DNA from: CAZEBW01 sp964510205
GTDB lineage: Bacteria; Chloroflexota; Anaerolineae; VGOG01
Reading direction: 5' to 3'
Assembly: GCA_964510205.1 (NCBI GenBank)
Contig: CAZEBW010000043.1
Coordinates: 1-30,841, forward strand
DNA length: 30,841 bases
Position 1 is the first letter of the stretch. The number at the start of each line of letters is the position of its first letter. Positions 1 to 7,140 of this stretch are shown piece by piece. The notes under the pieces were generated by a model, which did no database searches, was not told the origin of the DNA, and saw only the letters and a program-made list of their open reading frames with translations. The position numbers were made by a program, and so were the translations under genes.

Positions 1-53
1 GATGGATTTGACAATCCATCGCGAGCGTGGAAGTGTTACTTTTACCGCAATGC

Positions 54-100
54 GTAAAACCAAGCAGAGCCCCCGTATGGAGTGCACGGATGGCTCTGCT
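54..100 (-). terminator. Probable intrinsic terminator after the flavin-reductase gene
   Basis: A 9-bp stem (AGCAGAGCC at 63-71 pairing with GGCTCTGCT at 92-100) with a 20-nt loop is followed on the minus strand by TTGGTTTTA. It sits about 40 nt past the stop codon at 141. The long loop makes it weaker than a classic terminator. A separate small palindrome, GATGGATT/AATCCATC, lies at 1-20 at the window edge. Confidence 0.4.
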
Positions 101-140
101 ATCTCGGACAGACTGCATGGCCCTGAACGACTTCCCCCTT

Positions 141-668
141 CTACGCCCTGTACCAGCTCTCCCCCCGCACCGCCACGATCCGCCCGAAGTAGATTCTGTG
201 ATAGGCTTTCTGTGGGTAGTGTCTCCTGATGTCGGGATCGAGGAAGTGGGTGGGGTCCAGGTCGTCCCAGTAGATTTTGCGGCACTCGACGATGAGCTCG
301 GCCTCGGCGAAGCCGGGCGCGGCGATCCGCGCGGAGGCGATCGGCGTGAGGCCCGCCTCGGCGACTTTGTCCACGTCGCGCCCCGATTTGTTGCCCATAA
401 GCTGCAGCGCGTCGCGGTAGTCTTCGGGAAACGCGCAGAGCGTAAAGGTGTCGTACTGCTCCATGAATTGGTAGGTGTAGCGAATCGGACGTACCACGAC
501 TTGCGCGAAGGGCTTTCCCCACATCGTCCCCAAGCTGCCCCAGCCAACGGTCATGGTGTTATATCGGCCCGCTGTGAAATCGCCGCTTGTCAACAGCAGC
601 CACTTCTTTGCCCAAAGGTGATGGGCCTTGACCTGCAGTTCGTCAAACGGAATCGGTGTGTGCGCCAT
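141..668 (-). CDS. Flavin reductase-like (FMN-binding split-barrel) protein
   Basis: Protein of 175 aa resembling the flavin reductase-like / FMN-binding split-barrel family, whose members bind FMN and reduce flavin or serve as NAD(P)H:FMN oxidoreductases in the cytoplasm. The core segment with TAGRYNTMTVGWG, then GKPFAQVVVRP and an FxLCAFPEDYRDAL-type stretch, is the usual pattern for this family, and the size fits. I chose the ATG at 668 because AAGGAG lies 7 nt upstream; an in-frame GTG at 686 has a Shine-Dalgarno sequence pressed directly against it. The gene starts 20 nt after the histidine kinase stop, so it is probably the last gene of the two-component operon. Family assignment is fairly sure; the physiological substrate is unknown. 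Confidence 0.8.
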   Translation of the reverse strand: MAHTPIPFDELQVKAHHLWAKKWLLLTSGDFTAGRYNTMTVGWGSLGTMWGKPFAQVVVRPIRYTYQFMEQYDTFTLCAFPEDYRDALQLMGNKSGRDVDKVAEAGLTPIASARIAAPGFAEAELIVECRKIYWDDLDPTHFLDPDIRRHYPQKAYHRIYFGRIVAVRGESWYRA

Positions 669-688
669 GAGCATCTCCTTTCTCACTC

Positions 689-2092
689 CTAACTAACCGG
701 CAAGACAATGGTGAACGCGGTTCCTTCTCCGAGGACACTTTCCACCGAAATGGTGCCCCCATGCAGCTCGACGAGCGATTTGGCGATGGCCAGACCCAAC
801 CCCGATTCTCCCTCGTGCGCCTGGCGGGCCGCATCCCCCCGGTAGAAGCGGGTGAAGATCCGCCGCATTTTGTCTGGCGCGATACCGGCGCCGTTATCCT
901 GCACGGTCAGCAGGGCGTTGCTTCCCCTTTGCGCAGCGGCCAGCAAAATCTGCCCGCCGGCCGGCGTATGGCGGAGGGCATTGCTGACCAGGTTGCCCAA
1001 TACCTGCGCCATGCGTTCTGGGTCCACGTTCACGGCGGGCACGTTTGGCTCGGCGGTGACTTGGAGGTCAATCTCCAACTGCTGGGCGCGAGGCAGATGG
1101 GCGGCGGCGGTTCGTTCCAACAACTCTCGCGGATGTACCAGTTCGCGGATCAGCGTGAGCTCCCCTGCGTCCGCCAGCGACAGGGTGCGCAGGTCTTCGA
1201 CCAGGCGGCTGAGATGCTCGGCCTCTTGGTGCACGGTCTGAAAGGTATCGGGCGTGGCCGGCAGCACGCCGTCTCGCAGGCCCTCGGCGTATCCCTTGAT
1301 CACGCTCAGCGGAGTTCGCAGGTCGTGGGCGATGTCGGCCGTCATTTGGCGACGCAGCTCGTTGGCCCGCGCCAGGTCCGCGCTCATCTGATTGAACGAG
1401 GCAGCCAGTTCGCCCAATTCGTCTTGAGATCGAACGGGAACTCGCTGCTCCAGATCGCCTTTGGCCATAGCTCGGGTGGCGGAGGTCAGCTCGCGCACGG
1501 GGCGCGTGAGCCTGCGGGCCAAGAAGATGCCCAAGATCAGGCCGGTCAGGATGGCGGCCAGTGCTGCGTACAGCGAGGATCGGTTGGTGCGCGCTAGGTA
1601 TTGCACTTCGCGCTGGGCAAGGGGCGGCGGCTGTCCGGTGACCAATGCGGTGCCCACGACCTGGCCATCCACTTCGATTTCCACGCCTTCGGCCAACTCA
1701 TCGGTGGGTACCCGGCGGCCGAGGCGGTACGGCCCGGCGGGGAGGACCACGTAGCCGTCTTGGTCTGCCAGAGCGAACACGTAGGTTCGAGGTTGCTGTA
1801 GCGGCTGGTTTCTCTCCGCCGGTGGGGGCGGCGGCAGTTGCTGGCTTGGCTGAGGTTGTAGCGCTGGCGCCGCTGCCAGTCGGTGGAAGTATTCTCTCAC
1901 TCCCCGCCACGAGCCGTTGGTTTGGTAATAGGCCGTGGCGCTGGTCAGGAAGTTGTTCTGCGCCTGCTCCAACACCAGGCGGTCGAACTCGCGGAAGGTA
2001 GCCCAGCGGGCAAAGAGGGCGGTTAGCGCCGCGCCGGTGACGCTCACGATCAGGAAAGCGACCACCAGCTTGAAAACCAGGGAACGTGTCAT
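689..2092 (-). CDS. Sensor histidine kinase (HAMP, HisKA, HATPase)
   Basis: Protein of 467 aa with the standard membrane-kinase plan. A transmembrane helix lies at about 7-28, an extracytoplasmic sensor region with a proline/glutamine-rich stretch (about 80-100) follows, and a second transmembrane helix spans about 173-192. HAMP (about 193-245) comes next. The HisKA domain carries the phosphorylated His256 in IAHDLRTP. The ATPase domain shows the N box (NLVSNALRH), DNGAGI and GLGLAI. It would autophosphorylate and pass the phosphate to the regulator encoded just upstream. The start lies 10 nt after the regulator's stop, with GAGGG overlapping that stop as ribosome binding site, so the two are probably co-translated. 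It resembles BaeS/PhoR-type kinases; the stimulus is unknown. Confidence 0.93.
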   Translation of the reverse strand: MTRSLVFKLVVAFLIVSVTGAALTALFARWATFREFDRLVLEQAQNNFLTSATAYYQTNGSWRGVREYFHRLAAAPALQPQPSQQLPPPPPAERNQPLQQPRTYVFALADQDGYVVLPAGPYRLGRRVPTDELAEGVEIEVDGQVVGTALVTGQPPPLAQREVQYLARTNRSSLYAALAAILTGLILGIFLARRLTRPVRELTSATRAMAKGDLEQRVPVRSQDELGELAASFNQMSADLARANELRRQMTADIAHDLRTPLSVIKGYAEGLRDGVLPATPDTFQTVHQEAEHLSRLVEDLRTLSLADAGELTLIRELVHPRELLERTAAAHLPRAQQLEIDLQVTAEPNVPAVNVDPERMAQVLGNLVSNALRHTPAGGQILLAAAQRGSNALLTVQDNGAGIAPDKMRRIFTRFYRGDAARQAHEGESGLGLAIAKSLVELHGGTISVESVLGEGTAFTIVLPVS

Positions 2093-2102
2093 GGGACATC
2101 CC

Positions 2103-2795
2103 TCAGGAGCGGGCTTCGGTGGAGAAGCGATACCCTACCCCAAACACCGTCTCGATGTAGCGCGGGTTGCTGGGGTCTGGCTCGATCTTGGTGCGAAGGT
2201 TTCGGACGTGGACGTCTACGGTACGCTCCACGCTTTCAAAGGTCAGGCCCTGCAACTGCATCAGAAGCTCCGAGCGGGAGAAGGCGCGTCCGGGGGCCGA
2301 CATCAACGCGGCAAGCAAATCGAACTCCGATGGTGTGAGGCTGACGGGTTGGCCAGCGACGGTCACCTCGTGGCTGCTCTGATCGAGGGTGATGTCGGCC
2401 GCCCGCAGCACTTCGGGTGGCGGCGCCTCTTTGCTGGCCCGGCGCAAAACCGCGCGGATACGCGCCGCCAGTTCCCGCATCCCGAAGGGTTTGGTCACGT
2501 AATCGTCGGCGCCCAGTTCCAATCCCACTACTTTGTCGGCTTCTTCCAGCCTGGCGGTGAGCAGGATGATGGGCGTGTCCCGCTCTTTGCGATAGGTGCG
2601 GATGAAGTCATAGCCGTCCATTTCGGGCATCATGATGTCCAGCAGGATGAGGTCTGGCTTTTCGTGGCGGGCCACAAAAAGCCCCCGCTGCCCGTTATCG
2701 GCGGTCACCACCCGAAACCCCTCCTGCGTCAGATACGCCTTGACCAGGTCGCGCAGGCCTTTCTTATCATCCACCACCAGAATGGTCTTGGTCAT
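2103..2795 (-). CDS. OmpR/PhoB-family response regulator
   Basis: Protein of 230 aa. The receiver domain (about 1-120) has the acidic pair Asp9/Asp10, phosphoacceptor Asp53 in LILLDIMMP, Thr80 and Lys102 in DDYVTKPF, so it looks catalytically complete. A winged-helix DNA-binding domain (about 130-228) ends with the typical RTVDVHVRNLRTKIE recognition region and VFGVGYRF wing. It is the first gene of an operon with the kinase and the flavin-reductase-like protein. GAGG lies 5 nt before the ATG. The promoter upstream is close to consensus. Targets are unknown; the neighbouring glycosyltransferase promoter is a candidate because of its position only. Confidence 0.95.
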   Translation of the reverse strand: MTKTILVVDDKKGLRDLVKAYLTQEGFRVVTADNGQRGLFVARHEKPDLILLDIMMPEMDGYDFIRTYRKERDTPIILLTARLEEADKVVGLELGADDYVTKPFGMRELAARIRAVLRRASKEAPPPEVLRAADITLDQSSHEVTVAGQPVSLTPSEFDLLAALMSAPGRAFSRSELLMQLQGLTFESVERTVDVHVRNLRTKIEPDPSNPRYIETVFGVGYRFSTEARS

Positions 2796-2821
2796 AACGC
2801 CCTCTTTTCACGACGGGGATC

Positions 2822-2921
2822 AGAAACCAGGTTTTGGCCAAGGGCTTGGCTCTGTTGAATCACAGGGAGAGCTTGAAAGCCATGAGCTTCCCTTATCAGG
2901 CAAAGAAAAACCTGGTTTCTC
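2822..2921. repeat. Inverted repeat spanning the regulator's 5' leader
   Basis: AGAAACCAGGTTTT near 2822-2835 is matched by its inverse AAAACCTGGTTTCT ending at about 2921. The two arms enclose about 70 nt that contain further partial pairing. The whole element lies between the predicted transcription start and the regulator's ATG, so it would be a long stem in the mRNA leader. It may be a dispersed palindromic repeat rather than a control element. Confidence 0.55.
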
Positions 2922-2929
2922 TAAACCAG

Positions 2930-2958
2930 ATTATACCACTTACAGCAGAGGGCGTCAA
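2930..2958 (-). promoter_or_regulatory. Sigma70-like promoter of the two-component operon
   Basis: On the minus strand TTGACG (2953-2958) and TATAAT (2930-2935) are separated by 17 bp. The -10 matches consensus fully and the -35 at five of six positions. Transcription would start near 2923 and give a leader of about 128 nt. Confidence 0.7.
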
Positions 2959-2960
2959 CA

Positions 2961-2993
2961 ATAAGGGAGCGCAGCTCAAGTCCGCGCTCCCTT
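2961..2993 (-). terminator. Terminator of the glycosyltransferase gene
   Basis: A 10-bp stem AAGGGAGCGC/GCGCTCCCTT with an 11-nt loop lies downstream of the stop at 3049. It is followed on the minus strand by TTATTGTTG, and on the plus strand by a TTTTT run, so it could work both ways. It ends just before the -35 of the next operon. Confidence 0.6.
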
Positions 2994-3008
2994 TTTCATG
3001 CTCATTGA

Positions 3009-3031
3009 GCCCCAGGGCTTCAGCCTGGGGC
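3009..3031. repeat. GC-rich palindrome after the glycosyltransferase gene
   Basis: GCCCCAGG at 3009-3016 pairs with CCTGGGGC at 3024-3031, with the 7-nt loop GCTTCAG. It lies 18 nt past the stop codon and has no T-tract on the minus strand. It looks like a dispersed palindromic element or an mRNA 3'-end stabiliser. Confidence 0.5.
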
Positions 3032-3048
3032 GGAACGGCAATGGCAAG

Positions 3049-5034
3049 TCAACTTTTGCCACAGTCGTACAGGACGTTGGCTTGCCCTGGCCCAGCAGGA
3101 CGGAATGGCTGATTGTTGGCCCGTTCCGGCTGCGTTGCGCCAGGAATGACGACGGCGCTGCAATGATCCGTTAGCCACTCGCTGATCTCCGGCTTCTGCC
3201 GCGCTAATCCCTCATCGCCGAGGACAAACCGCAGTTCGCCGTAGGCGATCATCTCCGCCAGTTGGTCCACGCCCACCACGTTGTCGCTGCCGCTGAACCC
3301 GCCAAAGGTCAGGACGGGGCGCAATGTCTTCAGGATGTAAGGCGCGGCTCCGCGGGCGTTGAGGGTGGCCACGAGGTAGCTGTCGGGGTCGGTGTTGGCC
3401 AGCAGATGATCGAGAATCTTTTCCTGGGGAGGTGACAGCAGGTCCGACATGTTGGGTCGGCCTGCTTGTCCCGTATCTGGCCCAGAGCGAGGCAGCGCCA
3501 CGTTGGGACGGGTATTGAGCGCCGTTAGTCCAGACCAGGCCAGCGGCGCGATCATCGCTGCCACCAGCGTCATCCCCACCAAAGCCTTGCCCAGCCAGGG
3601 TCGGGTTCGCCACTCCGTCAGGGCCAGGGCGCTCAAGCCTAACACGAACAACACGATGGCGAGGGGCACGATCCAGAGGCCGAAATCGGGATAGTTCCAG
3701 AGCGTCACCATCTGGAAGACGATGGCCACCCCGGCGAGCAGAGCCAACAGCATCCAGCCAAGCCAGCGTTGCCGCGCAAGCACTCGCCACAGCGCCCAGG
3801 CCGTGGCCCCCACCAGTGCGGCCAGCGGCGGTCCCAGCATGATCAGATAGTAGGCGTGGAATAGGCCAGTGGTGAAAGTGAAGTAGGTGAGTTCGGGCAG
3901 CAGCCAGCCGGCCCACAGCACCAGCGCCAAGTGCTTGTCGGTCAAGGGCCACTGCCAGCCCAGCACGACCAGGACGAGCGGGATGCCCAGCAGCGCCAGG
4001 GGCAGCAGCCAGCCGGCCTCGGTGACCAGCGGCTCGGTGAAAAGGCGCAGCATCCCCGCCTCTCCGATCTCTTGGTTTCGCCCGCCGCCCGGCTGGGTGG
4101 GCGGATTGCTGGGTTGATTGGCGGGGCTTTGAGGCGGCGGCGGATTGATGTTCCCTCGCGGGGCAAACCTGCGCATGGATATCAACCGGCTGAGGCCGTT
4201 GTGCCCGACGATCAGCTCCATCACCGTGTTGTCTTGGCTGCTGCCCACGTAGGGGCGCTCCTGCGGCGGCGTCAGGTCCACCGCGATGGCCCACGACAGC
4301 GACACCGCCAGCAGCAGCACCGTTGCCCCGGCCAGATGAAGGATGCGCTTCCACCACGGGTTGGGCGCGCCCAGCAGGTACAGGGCGTAGAGGGCGGGCA
4401 AGGGCATGAAGGCTTGCAGCATCTTGATGTTGAAGCCGAGGCCGACTAGAAACGCCCCCAGAAGTAGGTAGCGGAAACGGCCCCGGCGCACCGCGCGCAG
4501 AAAGGCCCAGGTCGCCAGCAGCAGCACCAACACCAGCAGCCCGTCAATGGTGTTGTTGCGCTCCGTGGAGACCGTCACCGGCGTGACAGCCAGCACCAGG
4601 GCGGCAAGAAGCCCTGCCCACGCGCCGAACTGGCGCTTGACCATGGAGTACAGCAGCGGAATGGACAGCACCCCCGCCAGGGCCTGGGGCAGCGCCAGGG
4701 CGAACCCGTTCACGCCCAGGAAATAGGCCGACGCGGCCTGAATCCAGAAACCCAGCGGCGGCTTGTCCACCGTCACCGAACCGCCTGGCTCGAACGCGGC
4801 GAAGAAGAAGTTGTGCCACGAGGTCAACATGCTCTGCACTGTGGCCGCGTAATAGGTGTTGCCGATGCTGTGCGCGCCCAGCTCATAGAAGCGCAGGAAC
4901 GCCCCCAGCAGGACAATGCTCCCCAGTCCCACGGCCACAGCCACCTGCCGCGTGCTAACCCCAGATAGCCTCCGAGCCCGGGTTCGTGTTCCCTCCACCA
5001 TGCCGTCCTCTAGAGCTGTCGTTCGTGCAGTCAC
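3049..5034 (-). CDS. Polytopic glycosyltransferase, GT39/ArnT-YkcB-like
   Basis: Protein of 661 aa with many hydrophobic helices and the family mark DKPPLGFW in an early loop, as in PMT/ArnT-type enzymes that move sugars from polyprenyl phosphates onto membrane or cell-surface acceptors. The C-terminal soluble part (with NARGAAPYIL and FGGFSGSDNVV) resembles the YkcA/B-type putative mannosyltransferase domain. A proline/asparagine/glycine-rich loop lies in the middle. The frame is open back to 5142, but AGGAGG at 5041-5046 sits 6 nt before a GTG at 5034 and touches the ATG at 5040, so I prefer the GTG; an ATG at 5067 is an alternative. It has its own terminator and stands alone between two operons. 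Acceptor and sugar are unknown. Confidence 0.85.
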   Translation of the reverse strand: MTARTTALEDGMVEGTRTRARRLSGVSTRQVAVAVGLGSIVLLGAFLRFYELGAHSIGNTYYAATVQSMLTSWHNFFFAAFEPGGSVTVDKPPLGFWIQAASAYFLGVNGFALALPQALAGVLSIPLLYSMVKRQFGAWAGLLAALVLAVTPVTVSTERNNTIDGLLVLVLLLATWAFLRAVRRGRFRYLLLGAFLVGLGFNIKMLQAFMPLPALYALYLLGAPNPWWKRILHLAGATVLLLAVSLSWAIAVDLTPPQERPYVGSSQDNTVMELIVGHNGLSRLISMRRFAPRGNINPPPPQSPANQPSNPPTQPGGGRNQEIGEAGMLRLFTEPLVTEAGWLLPLALLGIPLVLVVLGWQWPLTDKHLALVLWAGWLLPELTYFTFTTGLFHAYYLIMLGPPLAALVGATAWALWRVLARQRWLGWMLLALLAGVAIVFQMVTLWNYPDFGLWIVPLAIVLFVLGLSALALTEWRTRPWLGKALVGMTLVAAMIAPLAWSGLTALNTRPNVALPRSGPDTGQAGRPNMSDLLSPPQEKILDHLLANTDPDSYLVATLNARGAAPYILKTLRPVLTFGGFSGSDNVVGVDQLAEMIAYGELRFVLGDEGLARQKPEISEWLTDHCSAVVIPGATQPERANNQPFRPAGPGQANVLYDCGKS

Positions 5035-5116
5035 AGGCATCCTCCTGAGATTGTTTCTTGCAGTCATAGTACCACCAGCATGTTTAGATTTTGTTAAGAA
5101 GAGTTTGAGATTTGGT

Positions 5117-5175
5117 AAAAGCCGACCCTCTATCGGCCCCATAGCAAAAGCGGGAGGTCGTTTAGACCTCCCGCT
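5117..5175 (-). terminator. Tandem terminators after the zinc-ribbon gene
   Basis: The first is an 11-bp perfect stem (AGCGGGAGGTC at 5149-5159, GACCTCCCGCT at 5165-5175) with a 5-nt loop, followed on the minus strand by TTTTGC. The second is GCCGA/TCGGC (5121-5137) followed by TTTT. Together they insulate the glycosyltransferase gene from the genes upstream. The first hairpin is nearly repeated at 6468-6494. Confidence 0.6.
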
Positions 5176-5185
5176 CTGCTTCTAG

Positions 5186-5396
5186 ACAGTGTGCAATTAC
5201 CGTTCGGCTGATGGTTCGTCAGGCATGTCCTGAGCCCCGCTCCATTGCCGCTTTCGGCTAACAGTTCATCCCCCACGCTTTGGGCGAGCGAATCGCAGTG
5301 CGTGGTTTCGGGTGAACGGATCGCACCCTGGCAGTTACCACGACCGGACTTGCACCTGCTAACCGTTGACAGCTTTCAGGACACCCCCGCGAGTTG
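5186..5396. other. Intergenic stretch with nested pairing, no gene seen
   Basis: There is no open frame here. The stretch has nested complementary segments: CGTGGT (about 5301) with ACCACG (about 5337), enclosing GGGTG with CACCC; and CCCACGC (about 5272) with GCGTGG. GCCGAAAGC-like elements occur on the minus strand. It directly follows the stop of the zinc-ribbon gene. It could be a degraded mobile element, a small structured RNA or a dispersed repeat. I do not recognise it as a known RNA family. Confidence 0.3.
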
Positions 5397-5633
5397 TTAT
5401 GTTGCCTCCTTGTATCTGCAGAATTCACCTATCATCCCATACAGGCAATGTTGGCAGATATCACACTCAACCTGAGTTCCATCCCCAAACACAGAAGCAT
5501 AACCGCCGCAAAAGCTGATATGGTGAAACTCCTGCACTTCTAAATCGCCTGCGTCATACTCTTTTCCACACTTGTCGCATTTGACAGAGGAGATCTCTTC
5601 GATAGTTGTTGCGATCTTCTTGTATTTTATCAT
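5397..5633 (-). CDS. Small zinc-ribbon-like protein, unknown function
   Basis: Protein of 78 aa with two metal-binding knuckles, CDKCGKEY near residue 19 and CDICQHC near residue 57, which suggest a bound zinc ion. The middle part (EVQEFHHISFCGGYASVFGDG) looks like a conserved small family of unknown function that I have seen only as hypothetical proteins. GAGG lies 8 nt before the ATG. It starts about 55 nt after the PIN toxin gene on the same strand, without a terminator between them, so the three small genes may be one transcript. The function cannot be told from the sequence. Confidence 0.65.
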   Translation of the reverse strand: MIKYKKIATTIEEISSVKCDKCGKEYDAGDLEVQEFHHISFCGGYASVFGDGTQVECDICQHCLYGMIGEFCRYKEAT

Positions 5634-5688
5634 GCTTTATCCTCGGCAACATATACCGCGTCGCCTGCCACTCGCTTCTTGGAGAAGT

Positions 5689-6120
5689 CTACTTATGTTC
5701 TTCTTTCCACACTTCGTCCAAGAAACCGCGTGGCGTTACAACGGGGATGCCACGGAAAGGGTGTAATACCAACAAGTCCTGATCACCGCTTACAATGCAT
5801 GCTGCCGCTCCGCTCACCGCCAACTCCAGGAACTTGTTGTCGCTCGGATCGCGGCATTCGCCCACATGCACAGTGACCTCGGCAAACGTGGCCTCCCGGA
5901 GTAGTACCGCCAGGAATTCCAGGCGCTCATCCTCGGTCACGTACTTCTTGAAGTCAACACGGCCTAGAACCTGGTTGAGCTCGTCAATAGTCTCTGCCGA
6001 GACCAGTAATTCACCCTCGTCCAGTGCCTTGTCAAAGGCTCGCCGTGAAACCGACCGCTTGAGCAATGCCGCGCTAATGATGGCATTGGTATCAAAGACG
6101 AACCGGGGTTTAGTGGGCAC
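5689..6120 (-). CDS. PIN-domain toxin (COG1569-like)
   Basis: Protein of 143 aa of the PIN nuclease family, which act as ribonuclease toxins. The acidic metal-binding residues are visible: Asp10 in FVFDTNAIISA, Glu47 in the TIDEL helix, Asp91/Asp94 in RDPSDNKFLELA and Asp113/Asp115 in SGDQDLL. The full length is present. Its start overlaps the end of the preceding small gene by 11 bp, the usual layout of a toxin-antitoxin pair with the antitoxin first. Identity as a PIN protein is secure; toxicity is inferred. Confidence 0.88.
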   Translation of the reverse strand: MPTKPRFVFDTNAIISAALLKRSVSRRAFDKALDEGELLVSAETIDELNQVLGRVDFKKYVTEDERLEFLAVLLREATFAEVTVHVGECRDPSDNKFLELAVSGAAACIVSGDQDLLVLHPFRGIPVVTPRGFLDEVWKEEHK

Positions 6121-6337
6121 GGAGCATTCCTTCGAGTTTCTCTGCCGTCAATCCACGCGCTTCGGCTTTATCACTCAAATCGTCCATGAGAGTCGTGAGA
6201 GGAGTTGAGCGAACGAACAGCTCCCGTAACCACAGATTCAGCAGCAGGCGCAACTTCGTTTGGTCTTTGGTTGGCGCTGATTGATAGGCCTGTGCCAAAT
6301 CTGTATCAACCTGCAAAGTGATTTTTTTGACTGCCAT
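6110..6337 (-). CDS. Antitoxin partner of the PIN toxin
   Basis: Protein of 75 aa. The N-terminus (KKITLQVDTDLAQAYQ) has the beta-strand-helix start expected of ribbon-helix-helix-type antitoxins, and the C-terminal part is helical and charged, as in toxin-binding tails. GGGAG lies 6 nt before the ATG. It is translated before the toxin and overlaps it by 11 bp. By analogy with such pairs it would neutralise the toxin and repress its own promoter. The fold assignment is tentative; the role follows mainly from the context. Confidence 0.7.
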   Translation of the reverse strand: MAVKKITLQVDTDLAQAYQSAPTKDQTKLRLLLNLWLRELFVRSTPLTTLMDDLSDKAEARGLTAEKLEGMLRAH

Positions 6338-6406
6338 TTCTGTCTCCCTAGCACATCAATATGGTGGTGCGAACTTCTCCCGTATCAATGCTATCCTTGC
6401 TACTCT

Positions 6407-6435
6407 ATTATACCGCAGAATCCCTTGCAGGTCAA
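6407..6435 (-). promoter_or_regulatory. Promoter of the toxin-antitoxin operon
   Basis: On the minus strand TTGACC (6430-6435) and TATAAT (6407-6412) are separated by 17 bp. Transcription would start near 6400 and give a leader of about 63 nt before the antitoxin ATG. Confidence 0.7.
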
Positions 6436-6459
6436 TCACCAGCGCGAGGCCCAGCCCGA

Positions 6460-6494
6460 AAAGCAAAAGCGGGAGGCGATTCAGACCTCCCGCT
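6460..6494 (-). terminator. Terminator after the HAAS-like ORFs
   Basis: A 9-bp stem AGCGGGAGG/CCTCCCGCT (6468-6476, 6486-6494) with a 9-nt loop is followed on the minus strand by TTTTGCTTTT. It is close in sequence to the terminator at 5145-5175, including the flanking GCAAAAGC. Confidence 0.65.
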
Positions 6495-6523
6495 CCTGAT
6501 CTTCCACTTCGTTTTCGTATTCG

Positions 6524-6847
6524 CTACGCCGCCCGCAGCCGCAGCCGTTGGGCCGCCAGCCCCACCGCCGGGCCGAAGGCCAGTATGGCCAAGCCGATGG
6601 CCCCCAGGATCAAGGGCTGTCCGGTCTGGCCGTGGCTCACCCGCCACTGCCAGAAGACGCCGTACTCCACGCCGCACATGGTCGCCAGGCAGAGCAGCCT
6701 GCCGACGGCCAGCAGCGCGATCCTCCGTGCCGGAGGCCCGGTCACGAAGCCGTGCAGCAACCCGCCGTAGATCAGGCCCAGCGGCCCGACCAGCAGCCCG
6801 ACGTCCAGACGGCTGATGGGAGGGGTTGAGGCCCAGGAGACGATCAT
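6524..6847 (-). CDS. Small membrane protein, second part of a split HAAS-like locus
   Basis: Protein of 107 aa with three likely membrane helices (about 17-36, 41-62 and 75-100) and no motif I can name. Its ATG shares one base with the stop of the ORF before it (TGATG), so translation would be coupled. Permease-prefix (HAAS) proteins normally have a soluble N-terminal domain followed by membrane helices in one chain; here the two parts are separate. It may be a real coupled pair or a decayed single gene. Confidence 0.45.
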   Translation of the reverse strand: MIVSWASTPPISRLDVGLLVGPLGLIYGGLLHGFVTGPPARRIALLAVGRLLCLATMCGVEYGVFWQWRVSHGQTGQPLILGAIGLAILAFGPAVGLAAQRLRLRAA

Positions 6848-7032
6848 CAGAACGCTTCCACTGCCTGTTGCATGCTTGCCTCCTTTGAGTGCCCACGCAG
6901 CATCAGCCGGCGGGCGTTATCTTCCAGATGGCCGCTGATCTCGGCCACGATCTCCCGTTGCCGGGCCTCGTCGAGCGGGCCCAGCGTGGCTTCCATGGTC
7001 GTTAGATAACTGTGGCTCAAATCGATCTTCAA
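6847..7032 (-). CDS. Short HAAS/permease-prefix-like protein
   Basis: Protein of 61 aa resembling the helical HAAS (permease prefix) domain: a pattern of LGPLDEARQREIVAEISGHLEDNA and a terminal QAVEAF, which in full-length family members continues as AFGDP followed by membrane helices. The only available start for the whole frame is a TTG at 7032 with no clear ribosome binding site, and an in-frame stop lies 12 nt upstream of it. The usual PadR-type regulator partner is not next to it. I take it as a remnant or a minimal form, with low certainty. Confidence 0.4.
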   Translation of the reverse strand: MKIDLSHSYLTTMEATLGPLDEARQREIVAEISGHLEDNARRLMLRGHSKEASMQQAVEAF

Positions 7033-7071
7033 TCTACTATTCTATATCTGAGGCAACTTGTTTGGGCATTG

Positions 7072-7096
7072 ATGAAAACGCCTCAACAAGTTGAGG
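7072..7096 (-). terminator. Possible terminator of the ECF transporter operon
   Basis: The palindrome CCTCAACTTGTTGAGG (7081-7096 on the minus strand) can form a 6-bp stem and is followed by CGTTTTC. It lies about 45 nt past the EcfT stop. The stem is short. Confidence 0.4.
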
Positions 7097-7140
7097 ACTC
7101 CGCAGTTTGACCAGCTATGGGTGCCGACAAAATCTCGCTG

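Noticed and set aside
5034..5142. Start of the glycosyltransferase at the upstream ATG (5142)
   Set aside because: This start lies next to the terminator of the preceding genes and has no ribosome binding site, while AGGAGG stands 6 nt before the GTG at 5034.
5186..5396. Integron attC site or group II intron fragment
   Set aside because: GTTAGC-like strings and GAAA loops prompted the idea, but no attC core pair and no domain V hairpin are present.
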